Below, piece after piece: positions 50,335-62,539 of a stretch of 64,000 nucleotides of DNA. The stretch comes from Helochares maculicollis. Taxonomy: Eukaryota > Arthropoda > Insecta > Coleoptera > Hydrophilidae. Location of the stretch: contig JAWQRO010000065.1 in assembly GCA_033557835.1 (NCBI GenBank), forward strand, positions 1-64,000. The letters run 5' to 3'. A model generated the notes under the pieces. It was not told where the DNA came from. It made no database searches and saw only the letters and a list, made by a program, of their open reading frames with translations. Position 1 is the first letter of the stretch. Every line of letters begins with the position of its first letter. The position numbers and the translations under genes are program-made.

Positions 50335-53067
50335 TCAGTAGCGATCATTTCCATTTCCTTTGGATGTCACAGTTTCCTTGCAGCCCAGCGTTTCCGTACT
50401 ACAATCGGAACTTTTAATTTGTCGAAGATCGCTTTTCAGCTCTTTGGATTGCATGTATGCAATTGCATGGTTAATGTATTTATTCGCTATTTGCCCGCTT
50501 ACCAAAAAAATGTTGGTGATCTTCACGTTGGGTTTTTTATATTTGCAGGCTGGTGCTGTTTTGTTTCCGCCCAACATTTTCTTCAGGGTGCGTTTAAATT
50601 GCGGGCAAAAAGCGCAATATAGTAGGAAATTGATAGAAATATGAATTGCACTCAACACAATAAATATTTCTCTCAAACTTCTCAATAATGCCGAATTGTC
50701 TGATTGTTGATCTGTATCCTCACTGTAAACGAAGGTAATAGTCGTCTTTCTTGATATAAGATGTATTGGTATTTCGCCTATTAGAAAGAAGAATACTATC
50801 GCAACCAAAGTAATCGTTAGATAAATCTGGTCCTGCAATCGATAATTATGTTAATACATTTATTTATTGTAGATATTTAATAATTCCGTCGTTTAACTGC
50901 AAAACTAGTTTGATAACAGATTCTTACCCAAATCATTCGCATATTTTTCTGTTTTCCCATGTTTTTCCTGGTTTTTGCTCTCATTTTCCATGCCTTTTTA
51001 ATAGCGATTATTAGAATAGTGTTTACAATAATTAACGTAATAGCTGGTATTATCCCAAATATTATCAAGCCCAACCAGTTGTGGAAAGCATAGTAGCTGT
51101 AAAGATATAGCATTTATCAGTCACTTTATTGCATATAATATGCAATATTTTCCTTCTTTTTATAGCGCCCCTATTACATTCTCTATTAGGTTGTTCATAA
51201 AGTTTTCGAGTCGATAAGAAAGAGCAGTAGAAATATGGGCTCTTGAATTTAAACGTGGTCGTACGAGCCTTGATGACGATCAACGTCCAGGACGTCCAAC
51301 AACAACAAGAACTCCAGAAATCGTAGAAAAAATACAGGTATCGTATTGGAAAATTGTTGTGACTGAAAGAGATTTAATAGAATCCATAGTATCTCATTGG
51401 GTACTGTAAGCAATATTTTTACTGAAGTATTGTGTTTTAGAAAGCTGTGTGCACAATGGGTGCCGCAGTCGCTAACGATGGAGCAAAAACACATTCGAGC
51501 TCGAGTTTCTCAGCAAAATTTGGAGCGTTTTCGAAGGGATAAAGTGAATTTTGTGCATCGATTTATCACTATAGACTTGGGTTTATCACCATGATCGTGA
51601 ATCAAAACAAGAGACTAAAGAGTGGAGTGAGCCTGGTTCTTCGACTTCGAAATGAGTTAGTTCCCAGGCATCGGTCAAAAAGATGTTAGTATCATTTTTT
51701 TGGGATACGAAAGAAATTTTGTTTGTGTAATACTTGCAAACTGGTAAAAAATAAATTCTGAATATTATTCCAACCTTGCAGACTAGCTGAAGAAAAAAAA
51801 ATAGCGAAAAAAGACCCGATTTACAGAAGAAAAAAATTCTTTTTCTTCAGGACAATGCATCGTGTCATAAGAGTATTTTGGCAATGACTAAATTCCACGA
51901 ATTAAAGTTAGAATTCTTGGAGCATCCATCGTATTTACTAGCGACTTTCATCTATTTCCAGACCAAATAACTTATCCATGAAAAGCGTTTTTCATCAAAT
52001 GATGAAGTCATAACAGCTGTGGAAGCGTATTTTTTAGCCCTTCCAGATTTTCATTTCAGCGATGGAATTTATAAATTGGAATCTCGTTGGAACAAGTATA
52101 TTGATGGCCAGGGAGACTATACTGAATAATAAAGTGTACTTTGAACTATAAAATTGTGTTTTTTCTTCTCGAACCGCAGAACTTACTAACCAACCCGTAT
52201 TTTATATTATTAAGTTAAAATGTCTAACATTATTAGACCGCATATTACAAATACGCTAATTTTAATGTATTGTAATGATTTATAGAATTTACATTCCCTG
52301 TGATCTTAGTATACTTACTCAGAATAGAAAAAAGGGGTGGTTGTAATAGTCTGATCTTCATCCAAAGTAAAAATAAAACAATACGGTATGTTAAACGCCA
52401 CAGAAACGATCGCCCCTAAAATCATCATCCTTCTAGCCATTTCTTTAGTGCAAAATTTTGGTTTTGTCCCAGTCGTTGGATTCCAAAGATAAATCACTCG
52501 GTCTAAAAATACCCCATAAATGATCACACAAACACACACGCAACGTGTTATCATATTCAAGAACATACCCAAGGAAACTGCAACTGTTGCTATAGTAGAC
52601 AAGGAATTTATGATTCCTCCCAATGGAACGGCTACAAGGGCATCTAACATTTTTAATCCTCCACAGTCTGCAGTCCATAAAGTACTTGTTACTGAACTAA
52701 AAAATAGCCCTCCACATTTTAGAAAGTCTGTTGCAGCTAAAACTATTTCAAAAATTATTCTTCACATACTGCTTGACGATCAAACTAGCGCACCTGAAAG
52801 ATATGTAAAAACAGAAGCCTTAAGTTCCTTGCGGAGTAACACAATCAAACAAAGCAAATTGCCGCAGATGCCATAAAAGCAAATCAAGGGTGTTACTACC
52901 GAATACAATATGGATCCTAAAGCAGAAATTGGACAATTTAAATAAAATTCAGGACAATGCAAAAACTTACGGCTTGAAACTACTTCATATGCCCAAGATT
53001 GTTTATGTTCGGGCTCAATAATTTCTCGCCTCAAATAAAAATTATACCAATAGTATGTTTTATCCAT
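50335..53067 (-). CDS. Class A (rhodopsin-like) peptide-type GPCR
   Basis: Exons: 53067-52794, 52658-52319 (or from 52667), 51096-50928 and 50832-50335; phases agree and the product is about 426 aa. Seven hydrophobic segments are visible: TM1 around ICFYGICGNLLCLIVLL with the GN motif, TM2 FTYLSGLKMLDALVAVPLGG with the conserved Asp, TM3 ending in DRVIYLWNP (a DRY variant), TM4 GAIVSVAFNIPYCF, TM5 IIFGIIPAITLIIVNTILII, TM6 ITLVAIVFFFLIGEIPIHLI, and TM7 ISINFLLYCAFCPQFK replacing NPxxY. An N-terminal tail of about 50 aa, basic third loop (KKAWKMRAKTRKNMGKQ) and a long polar C-tail fit a neuropeptide receptor. The nearest feel is the FMRFamide-receptor-like group of insects, but the ligand cannot be named. 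Intron 2 holds mariner B2. Confidence 0.82.
51186..52197 (+). mobile_element. Mariner copy B2, dead, 5' part deleted
   Basis: The ends TTAGGTTGTTCATAAAGTTT and (reverse complement) CGGGTTGGTTAGTAAGTTCT are flanked by TA at 51184-51185 and 52198-52199. It is 1012 bp because about 230 bp after the left end, present in B1 and B3, is missing. Transposase pieces: RGRTSLDDDQRPGRPTTTRT near 51253, MEQKHIRARVSQQNLERF near 51480 and DKVNFVHRFITID near 51540. The third-Asp region near 51935 has the same shortened, frame-shifted sequence as B1 and B3. It lies in GPCR intron 2 on the opposite strand. Confidence 0.88.
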
Positions 53068-53069
53068 TT

Positions 53070-55160
53070 TCCTTCACTTTTCTCATTTAGTTTATTGATC
53101 TTACGATCACATGGCAACTTTTCGCCGTAGTTTCAAAAAATTAATAAACCACCAATTGAACCGTGGACCCACTTCAATGAAGAAGAGAGTTATTCGAAAA
53201 ATGAATTCGCTTTTATCTGCATGTACCTGATATCTCGTTGCTGTTGTAATTAAGGGTAATAATATTCATAATCTATGTTAATTGACAAAGCATGTTCATA
53301 ACCTTGCTCATTTATATTTATTTTCAAACGTATATCAATCATAGGCGATAAAAATTCTTTGCTGGATAGACAGAAGGGATAACTTTTATCTTATATAATG
53401 AAAACTTTATAAATTTTGTACTGTTAAACCGCTAATTATGAAATTTCAATTAGCTTGCGTTAGATAAAAAACCTGTTGTAATTTTGGCAAAATAACATTT
53501 ACTATGAAAGCTTATATTAAAGATGATAAGATGGAGATCTAATGAAATTTTTTATATTAAAAAAGTTTGGGTGGGTGGTTGCTTAGTTTAAGGATACACC
53601 TATGATATTTCATAAGCAGGAATAAAAAATAACATTGTTAAGGGTAATATCTACCGGTACGCGTTTTCAAAGAGACTAATTGGAATCGACTTTTACAAAC
53701 TCGTTTAAATTTCGATTTCCTGTTAAGGTGCACAAAATTTCCGCTAACCTATTTTTATTTCTAGCGAAGATTTTCCAGTTTGAATTCATCGCAGTAAGAA
53801 ATAACACGTATATAGTGTTTTGTATAACTTATCGTTTCAGTTGTGACACATCAACAAAACGAAGACTGAGCTCTACAGAGGTTTGTTCGACTGAAATAAC
53901 TCAATATTCCATTCATATATAATTACACAATTTTTATCTTTGCCATTGATTATGTTATGCGAAATAAACAATGCATTGACTGGAAATATACGCACGATTT
54001 ATTTATGTTTCCTTTTTGAATCAACAAGTGCTTATTTCAACATTAAATTATTAAATTGTCTCTGTTCTATTTCGTCCTATATATATCTGGTGAAAATGTA
54101 ATAGAATGAGGTAATATTATCGTTACCTACTTTCGGCAAAATATTTTATTGAGAATTTTGTCTATGTGATCTTAATTGCTTAAAGTCTTAGCTTATACGA
54201 ATAACAAAAAATGCTGCGAAAATTTAAGTTAAAAATTCAAACCGTGTTAAAGCTGTTCTGTTTAGTAGTTTTAATATCTACATATTTCCACCAGATAAGC
54301 AATTGATGATTAAAAAAAAGTAAAATAACATTTATTACGTTTCTCGACAGTAGAAATATTTGACATTGTTTTTCTCTTGTCCATCCTTTTCAACTATCAT
54401 ATTGTCACTTTACGGCAGATTCTGTAGCTTGATTACCTACAAATTTATAACAAGCGTCCAACAATGAAAATGATTAAGAAAAATGACAATTAAATATCAA
54501 AAGCATTTTTCATACAAACTTATTGCCCTCTAAATCAAGTAAAATGCAGAAATAACTGCATTTAAAACAAATGGAGAGTGTCAGTGGCTGTTTCCCATTT
54601 AAAAAGTTATACTACTAAAACAATGGAATTACAATAATAATTTTTACAAACTGAAATATCGTGGTCATGATTTTCACATAATGTTGGGATAAAGGAAGCA
54701 AACCATAGTAAAATTAAAAAAGCGAATTTATTTTGTTTTGATTTGGTTGTTAAGTACACAACATTCATTACACATTTATCAACAATCAAATAGGAAATAT
54801 ATATAGTATTTACAAATAGTATTCAATAACAAAATCAATTCTTTATGAACAGGCTGTTTTCAAAATTTCTTAATTTGTTATGTGATCTATAGGTAAAAAT
54901 ATTGTATATACAAATACAAGGAAAGTCTGCAAGTCGTTTTCTTCTTGTAAAGCATAGGATTTCAAGTCTATAAAAAACGCTCTAAGTAACATTAAATTAT
55001 TATTGAAAAATTTTGATTTGATGTTGAACAAAAACTGATTTTTTACTATTTTTAGTGTTTTGTGAGGCACTTTAATTTTCACACATCCTTACAGTTCTTG
55101 TTGAAATAAAAATACATTGTCGTTTGTACATTTGTATTACAATTATTTGAATTGTTTTTA
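53070..55160. other. Intergenic DNA between GPCR and fused lobes
   Basis: The left part should hold the GPCR promoter and the right part the 3' UTR of the hexosaminidase (both minus strand). No other gene or mobile element was recognised. Confidence 0.4.
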
Positions 55161-55162
55161 TA

Positions 55163-58100
55163 TCACAGACACATACCCGGATTGTTGGAGCACCATCTTG
55201 GCCACATAGCTTCCGCTCCAATTCTCCTTTTTACTAAGCGTTCTCTGTGAGTCGACAGTCTTGTATAGACATCTTCTGATACAGAAGTGTCTTCATATGG
55301 CATAGGAATGTTCCCATCTTGTTGTTGGCCTGGTAGATCTGACCATACTCTTTCTGCAAAAGCAGCTGCTCTAGGCCAAATCCTAGTATCGAGAGAAGCA
55401 GCGTCAAGCTGTTCACTCCAAAGACATACTTCTCCACCAACAATTTGTTTTTTAACATTAACGTCTGGAATTGGACCTGGAACGGTTTGTTGCTGCTGAA
55501 TTTGTCGCTTAACTTGTTGTTGCAACTGCACCCATGGTCTATGGGTGTACATTGTTTGCCAAGGCCTGTAAGGATCACAAGCTGCTTCGCCAGTTTCTCT
55601 CCACCTTCCAAATCCACAGTCTAGATACCACGCATCTACATGGGATATTAGCACTCTATAGCCATCTACTAAAAGATCTTGAGTGTCAGGCCACTGACTA
55701 GCACCCCAACTTTGAACTATTATTTTATCTTTATCCATATATTTTTGTAAATAGGGTCTTTTACTTAAATTACTTGACCAGAAAATTACGTTTTGTAGCT
55801 TATCACTTTTGGTACCTCTTCTATTTTTCCTCAGTTTCCTGCGTTCTGGAGTATCCCTCGCCTTTTCAAGCTGCTTCAGTGCTTTTATTGTAAAATCTCC
55901 CCAGAGATCGTTCATATCAGTATAGTTGCTGGGCGATTTTATCTGCTCATTAGATTTACGAGATGATAACATTTGAGACCAACACTCTGTATTAACTTCA
56001 TCACCTCCTAGGTGATAAATTTCTTGATCACTTCCCATATCCATCAGATCTCCATATATTTTCTCCAAAAGGTTGTAAACGTGAGGATTTTGTGGATTTA
56101 ATTGACCGCATGGAGGTTCTCCACAGTATATACTCCACGGCCTTTCATTTATACAAACAGCTAAATCTCCTAATCCCTCATCTGGGCCCCACTGCCAACC
56201 ATTTCCTGCATGAGCTGGAGTATCTACTTCAACAATTACTCTTATTCCTCTTACTCGTGCATATTCAACCAGTTCTTGGACCTGGAATCATAAAATTATT
56301 CTTAATGTTTTCAAAATTTATCAATACAGTTTCTTAAAAAGAACAACGATTTTGGTATGACTTACTTCTGTGGCTTCATAGACCATTGAAGATGAGTAAG
56401 CACCATGCAATGATAACTGAGGCACTGAAGGTAATTTTAGAGGAAAACTCTGAGAATCGGTAATATGCCAGTGGAAGACATTTAATTTGGCTGCAGACAT
56501 TCCGTCGATAGTCCGTCGTATGTCTTCAATAGGAAAATAATTTCTAGCGGTATCTAACATTAAGCCTCGATAAGCAAATGTTGGCCTATCTCTAATATTG
56601 GCATTTCTTAAAGTCCTTAACATCCCACCGTTCGGAGTAGCATACTCGTCCCACCAAATCAACTGGGATAGAGTCTCTAATCCATGTCGAGCCCCGAAAA
56701 AAGTTGCTGCTGTAATTGAAACAACTAATACATTTTCCGGTGAGCTGGTTGCACCTGCAACTTTATTTCCTATTCCGGATTTCACAGTTAAATTGTATCC
56801 TTCATCTGTATCCAGAAACAGATATTCCTTATCCGAGTGTAAAACTTTGACTTTGATTAGCAAGCGGTCGATGTCACTTTTCTGCAGCCAGTATTCAGAT
56901 TGGCGGATCATGCAAGCAATGTTTTCATTAAATACAGCATAGGATTTTTGTAGCAGGGTCCGTGCTGGTTCTTCAGCTAAAGTTTCGAAATGAACATGCT
57001 GATGAAGGAAAGTAACGGTTTTTGTCCCTAAAGTAACTGGACCAGTAGGTTGTGGCCAAAGCTGTGTGGAGCCACATAGCATTCCGCAGGTCGCTTGGGA
57101 CAACGGTGGTCCATTTCCATTGTACTCTATTCTTTCGCATCGTTGCTGAACGCATTTCCATGACCATCGAGGCTCGCCATTGCTAAACAAATCAACAATC
57201 ATAAATTATAAATAGTACTGCTAACATTGTGTAGATGATTTTTAATAAAAGCCGATGCTCAATTGTTTTTGAACATTTTGTTTGTCCAGTAAAAACAGAA
57301 CAAAATGTTTCCTATGGAGTAATGGAACATACACGAATCTGCTCATAAATTAAATAAATATAATATGAAAGATTACAAGAGGAAATTGATATACTTTATG
57401 ATAAAAACATGAATCGTCTCCTTTTTAGTCGAGCTAAGTTATTTTTATTAATTTAAAATAATTTCTCACTAGTAGGATGTCGTTTGTATCAAGCTGACTT
57501 TTAAAAATATATACAAACAGGACAAATTTTTCGTAAGTGAAATAATAGCATGATTGTATTTTAAAGCGTAAATATAAATATAATTTCAAACCAATTTGAA
57601 ATCACGCCGGTCAAATTAAAAATGTTATTATATTAGGGGGACCGGAAAGAAATGTCGTTTCTGCTCGTGTCGATATTTGATTGTCATTTGGTAGCTCGTT
57701 ACGTACTTGGAAGGTGTGTCAAAGATATTTTGAGGTTATTGTATCATATTTGCTTCTGAATAATTAAGTATTAGACTTTTTTGCAATTTGAGGTGAAATG
57801 GTCAGCCAAATACCAGAAGAGCATATCCGCAATTGTATGCTTTTTGAGTTTCGCAAGGGTAATACCGCAACTGCTGCGACTAAAAACGTTTGTAATGTTT
57901 ATCCAAGCGCATTGGACGTTCGAAAATGTCAAAGACGGTTCTCCAAGTTCAGATCAGGCAATTTTGATCGCTCGGATGCCCATCGATCAGGAAGACCAAC
58001 AGCACTAGATAACGACGTGCTAAGGGCAAAAGTGAAAGCAAATCCATGCCAAACATTGAAGAACTTTCAAACAGCCTTAACCAACTTTAGTCAACCATCC

Positions 58101-60207
58101 AAGAACATTTGCCGCAGATTGGAAAAATAAGCAGAGTTGGTGTTGGGGTCCCCAATAATCTATCCGAACAGAATAAAGCCAACCGGTCCATCATGTGCAA
58201 CGTATTGCTTCAACGGCATCGTACAGATCCGTTTTTTGATCACTTGATCACTGGAGACAAAAACTGGGTCCTGTACGACAATCCGAAACGCAAAAGGCAG
58301 TTGCTCAGCTGAAATGAATTATCACGAACTACTGAAAAGCCGGGTTTACATCCCAAGAAGGCACTTCTGTGTGTTTGGTGGAATACACGCGGAGTTGTTC
58401 ACTTTGAAGTGTTAAAACCTGGACAAACTGTTAATGCAGATGTCTACTGTGAACAATTGGAACGAATAAGCCGGTCTTTGATTGAAAAGTATCCGGCAAT
58501 TGTTAACAGAAAAGGGGTTATTCTGCAACATGACAATGCAAGAACGCACTGTGCAAAACGGACCTTAGACAAAATTAACGAATTGGGGTGGGAGGTACTG
58601 CCTCACCCACCACACTCGCCCGATATTGCACCCTCGGATTACCATTTATTCCGATCACTGCAACATTGTCTTAGTGGAAAAAAATTTAAAAAAATTGATG
58701 ATGTCCAAAATGCTATCTTGACATATTTTACAGAAAAGCATTGAAAATTTGTATACTAGAGGGCAAAAGGCTATTTATAACGAAGGTGAATATATTGTTG
58801 ATTAGAAATAAAAACTTGTTAAAAATGTAGTCGTGGGAATTGAACTTAAGAAAACGACATTATTTTCCGGTCCCCCTAATAGTATTTAAGTAGCCTAGTA
58901 CCGCTATCATTTTAGTATATTTCTTAAATATAAGCTAAGCAAGATCTTTGAAAGAATAACCTTCGTTATAATATTGTATAGGAGAAGCAAAATTATTAGA
59001 TTAAAAAATCAACTTTTAAAAATAGCCATTGTTTTTGTGTTATCACAAAGTTCGTGATAATTGCTTAGTTAATAGTATGCTGGCATTACAATTAAACAGT
59101 GAAATAATTTGCTGAATTGTAAATATGAAATGCTACTTGAGCGGCAAGGTTAAACAATGCGGTAAACCGAAGAAGACTACCATGGAACACGATTGTGGAA
59201 TATCTTGCAATTAAAATTAAAGCTCAAAAACAAAATAGTTATGATCTGTCATAAGAAGATTCTTTTGCAAAAATACGATTTGAATATTTTGTTGCTTTTG
59301 CTAATAAGTTTATACATAATATATTACACATTGTCCTTAAGCCGTTATGTGTTAAATTATATCTAAGTTATTCACCTGAAAGACTCACTGGATTAATATG
59401 GTACTAGAACAGTAGTATAAATGCTATTTTGTACAATTATGTTGTTCTGGATGCAAGGAAGCGTGTCAACTGGAAGTCATTACGAGCTAGGGATTTGACA
59501 CAGTTGTAACAGTAAAAATGTCTCTTGCAGCATGCGTTAAATTACAAACATTTCTCTATGAGTTATCTTATATATAGATCATAACAAATGATAGTGAGGA
59601 TCCTTATTTTGTAGGTTGTAAACTGGTGAAAATCTTTTGCGGGATTTTAGTCACATATGGCATACAAGTAAATTATAATTATAATCATTTAAGGATATCT
59701 ATTATAAGTTTGAACGTGGGTATCATTTTTCTATGAGCAAATAAATAAGTCAGGGTGTTGATCTAGAAACCACAGCTTCAATCTATGGCGTTGTTGATTG
59801 ACCTATTTGTAAAGCTAAGCTGACGATAAATTATAAAAAAATTGTTATTTACAAAATGTCAGGTATTTGTCCTACCATTTTTAAACAACGTGGAGCAAAA
59901 CTATGGCTGCCTATTACTTAACTTTTTTTGTTAGATTGAAAATTAAGCCGTGTTGTAACTGGTTTGGCGAAGAAAAGCAGCTGTAAGTTAACAACGCTAA
60001 CAGGTAATTAGTGCATAATGTAAGTTATAAAGTTACTTACTCTTCAGGTGGTGAATAGATTTTTCTGACGGTGTTCATAACAATATGTGGAATTATAATA
60101 TTCGGTTTTCCTCCCATTTGGTGCCAAAAAATTATTATAACCAGTACGCAGCAGCTAATCAGCAAAATTAGCAGCATGCGCTTCATTTCGATGGGATGCA
60201 TTTTCAT
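55163..60207 (-). CDS. fdl: Beta-N-acetylhexosaminidase fused lobes (GH20, membrane-anchored)
   Basis: Three exons: 60207-60041, 57182-56366 and 56281-55163, all in phase, about 700 aa. Exon 1 encodes a short basic N-terminus then one hydrophobic anchor (LLILLISCCVLVIIIF, about residues 12-27), a type II membrane or Golgi topology. Exon 2 has the N-terminal domain (NGEPRWSWKC, LWPQPTGPV) and starts the GH20 barrel (YRGLMLDTARNYFP, KLNVFHWHITDSQSFP). Exon 3 has VEVDTPAHAGNGW and the catalytic pair in HLGGDEVNTECW (about Asp422-Glu423). The motif WYLDCGFGRWRETGEAA and the following PYRPWQ are typical of fused lobes. In insects this enzyme trims the GlcNAc that GnT-I adds, giving paucimannose N-glycans. 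A secreted chitinolytic NAG is less likely because of the anchor. The 2.9-kb intron 1 contains mariner D. Confidence 0.88.
57633..58879 (+). mobile_element. Mariner D, the best preserved copy in the window
   Basis: The ends TTAGGGGGACCGGAAAGAA and (reverse complement) TTAGGGGGACCGGAAAATA continue with ATGTCGTTT on both sides, about 28 bp with two mismatches. TA lies at 57631-57632 and 58880-58881. It sits in fused-lobes intron 1 on the opposite strand. No longer flanking repeat was found, so this is a canonical insertion. Confidence 0.95.
57798..58744 (+). pseudogene. Mariner D transposase, one frameshift and one stop
   Basis: ATG at 57798 (MVSQIPEEHIRNCMLFEFRK). The DNA-binding half (RKCQRRFSKFRSGNFDRSD, SGRPTALD) reads in one frame until about 58115, where a one-base shift moves it to the frame of 58109-58744. 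A TGA at about 58310 (after KRKRQLLS) then interrupts that frame. The catalytic triad is intact: HLITGDKNWVLYD, ILQHDNARTHCAK and PHSPDIAPSDYHLF, with 34 residues between the last two Asp (DD34D). The C-terminus NAILTYFTEKH ends at 58744. Few lesions suggest relatively recent activity. Confidence 0.9.
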
Positions 60208-61090
60208 CTCTACTTGTTAACCTAGTTAGTACAGCAACTCGTCAACTATGATCCATTTTTGTGTGTATGTTTATTTCATTTTTATGGATTATTGATGCCG
60301 GACCATCTGTAACGCAAGAAAAAGCTATAAATAAATTGCTAAGTCAGTGTACAGTACGATAATAATTCCTACACGAACGAACTGTGGAAAATGAATTAAA
60401 GCCGCCTTCGCGCATGGAAATACGTATCTAATAATTAAATGTTTAATGGTATTGGAAATTAGTTCCGTCATGTCTGTATCAATTCCAATCAATCGAATGA
60501 TATATTTTTGTTTACAAATCCTTTACGGTTTACTCAAATATTGGAGTAAATGATAAAAGGAGCAACAGGATGGGACTGCATTTGTTTTCCAGTCGTAATC
60601 AATCGATATTTTCAAAAACAGTCCTAAGTAAGAAGCCCAAGAGTTGGTCGTGGAATTTTATTTTACACTTGCAAGTGAGAAAATTGCTTTGGTGATGTTT
60701 GCATTAGGTCGATCAATTTAGTAGCGAAATGAATTTTAAACATATGCCGCAGCAATTCCTATTTTCTACAGATATCAAAAAAATATTGTTAGTCGCAATT
60801 TGAAAACTGCAGCCAAGATTTTTAGCGCTGGATAAAATATAACCGTCCCTATATGTGTTATAACTATTCCAGTCCTGTCCTTACTGTAGGTGTAAGTGGG
60901 TATATATAGTTACTACCTAAAGGTATCGATTATTTCAGGAATAGCTAACGTACAGGTTATAATATAAATACGTAGGGCAACACGAGCGGTCGATATTCGG
61001 TCGTAATTTTATAAGTAACACACATCTTTGGCTATTTTGCTTTTATTTATGTTTCTTGTTTGTTATATTGTGGAAATTTCAGTGTAGTGC
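60208..61090. promoter_or_regulatory. Divergent upstream region of fdl and the PPxY/LPSY gene
   Basis: About 0.9 kb of non-coding DNA lies between the fused-lobes start codon (minus) and the first likely exon of the next gene (plus). Both promoters must lie here or in nearby leader exons. I recognise no specific site. Confidence 0.4.
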
Positions 61091-61360
61091 TTAAAAATGT
61101 TGTTCTTCTTGACAGATACTACTTAGAGAGCACAATTGGCCAGAAAAACAAAGATTATTGTGTTGATTAAATCTTTAAGCCGAGTAAATTCAGGAGAATG
61201 GTGTTTAAGAATGGGCAGAAGACGTGGTGCTAGCTGATTACAAAGGAGACAAGACGGCTCTCTACACCAAGTAAGTTTTTATGTTTTTTTTCTCATGTTG
61301 AGAGAAAGATAATGAAGATAATATTGACTATTAAAAAACCCCACTTTTAATAGATGTGTT

Positions 61361-61995
61361 ATGAAAATGAAAAAGCTGTCCATTTTGCATGCTGTGATTT
61401 ATCATGACGACAATGGAGCTAACATTACGGCACTGATGGGCGGCGAAGAACATTATAGTCCAGGAGACGATTTATATCCAAGTGTTCACACAGGAAACAC
61501 TAATGTAGCATTTTGCGGGCAAGTAAACAGTTTAAAAGTAACTTTTAATGTCTCTATAATTATGTCTGTTCTTGCAGGGTTATGGTTGTAAGTATAATAT
61601 TATCAGTAATAGCAATGTGTTACTGTTGTCACAAAGGTAATAAGCGTGGTAATGAAGTACTGCCACCTCAACCATGCCGGTGGAGATATGGTTCTTCAAC
61701 GTTACCACTTCATATCTACACCGTCGAAGGACATCAGTTTTGTGAATCAGAAGATCTGGTGCTAAGTGATATTGGCAGAAGAAGGTCTTCAACTCCCAGT
61801 CCACCTCCCGAATACGAAACCGTTATAGCAATGTCAGAATATAAAGAAGAAGCTCGTGATATCGATAGCAGTATTTATCCTTGGAAGCAACAGTCATTAT
61901 GCGGACCAATCCCACGACAAGGAACGGATGAAAGTGGATTACCCAGTTATGAATTGGCTATCAGTTTAGGAGCACCTACGGCCCGACATCTCTGA
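61361..61995 (+). CDS. Single-pass membrane protein with PPxY and LPSY motifs
   Basis: Coding exons 61361-61518 and 61578-61995 join through a GC-AG intron (donor GCAAGT) to give 191 aa. A probable non-coding first exon ends at a GTAAGT donor near 61271. The second starts at 61354 after TTTTAATAG, and ATG 61361 is the first codon in the open frame. Residues 1-53 are outside-like, with N-glycosylation sequons at about 21 (NIT) and no cleavable signal peptide. Residues 54-68 (VMVVSIILSVIAMCY) form the membrane segment, followed by CCHK. The cytoplasmic tail has SPPPEYETV (PPxY, about 129-132) and GLPSYELAISL (about 174-177). Such paired motifs bind WW domains of Nedd4-type ubiquitin ligases, as in Commissureless, PRRG and Ndfip proteins. 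I do not recognise this protein itself. Confidence 0.8.
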
Positions 61996-62535
61996 CAATT
62001 AATATATAATTTTTTTGCAATAGTTTTAGATATATACTCAGCAAAACTACAGTGGTTTATTCATGCAATCAAGAATATTCAGTTGAGATGAAAAATATAT
62101 TTTAGTGCGTTAGTTATTTAATAATACCGTAGACAGCTCATTAGAGTTTTTTTTTGAGAATATAGATACAAACTAAACCATAAAATTACATTAGTCAGAT
62201 CATTAGGCTAGACTAATGTTGGTATTACAAAGAGTATTTGCAGATTCGAATAAATTATTAGTTTAAATTAATGCATTGAGTAGCATTCCACTCCATTTGT
62301 TGACCTAGCAATTTTCAAATCTTAGTTAATAGGAATATAGAAAACTTTATTTTTTCAATTAATATTAAGTTATAAAGGAAAGAGAGCTAGGAAAAAGTAT
62401 TGTATTACAGTTATTCTATTCAATTTCTTGAGTAATTATTATTAGTTATTATGAAATATCTTGTTGTATAAAAACCAAAGTAATAATACAAGAAAACATT
62501 GTTTGCTTTTAATAAATATCTTCCATGTTTCTCTA
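61996..62535 (+). other. Probable 3' UTR of the PPxY/LPSY gene
   Basis: AT-rich non-coding DNA follows the stop codon, with an AATAAA at 62511-62516 as a plausible poly(A) signal. This is inference; no transcript evidence. Confidence 0.4.
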
Positions 62536-62539
62536 CATA

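Noticed and set aside
51130..52255. A fourth long direct repeat around mariner B2
   Set aside because: The sequences before 51185 and near 52240 share TATTACA and a final CTA, but the rest of the 50-60 bp aligns poorly. I treat B2 as a normal TA insertion.
53680..53922. 80-codon plus ORF between GPCR and fused lobes
   Set aside because: No domain or splice context; consistent with chance.
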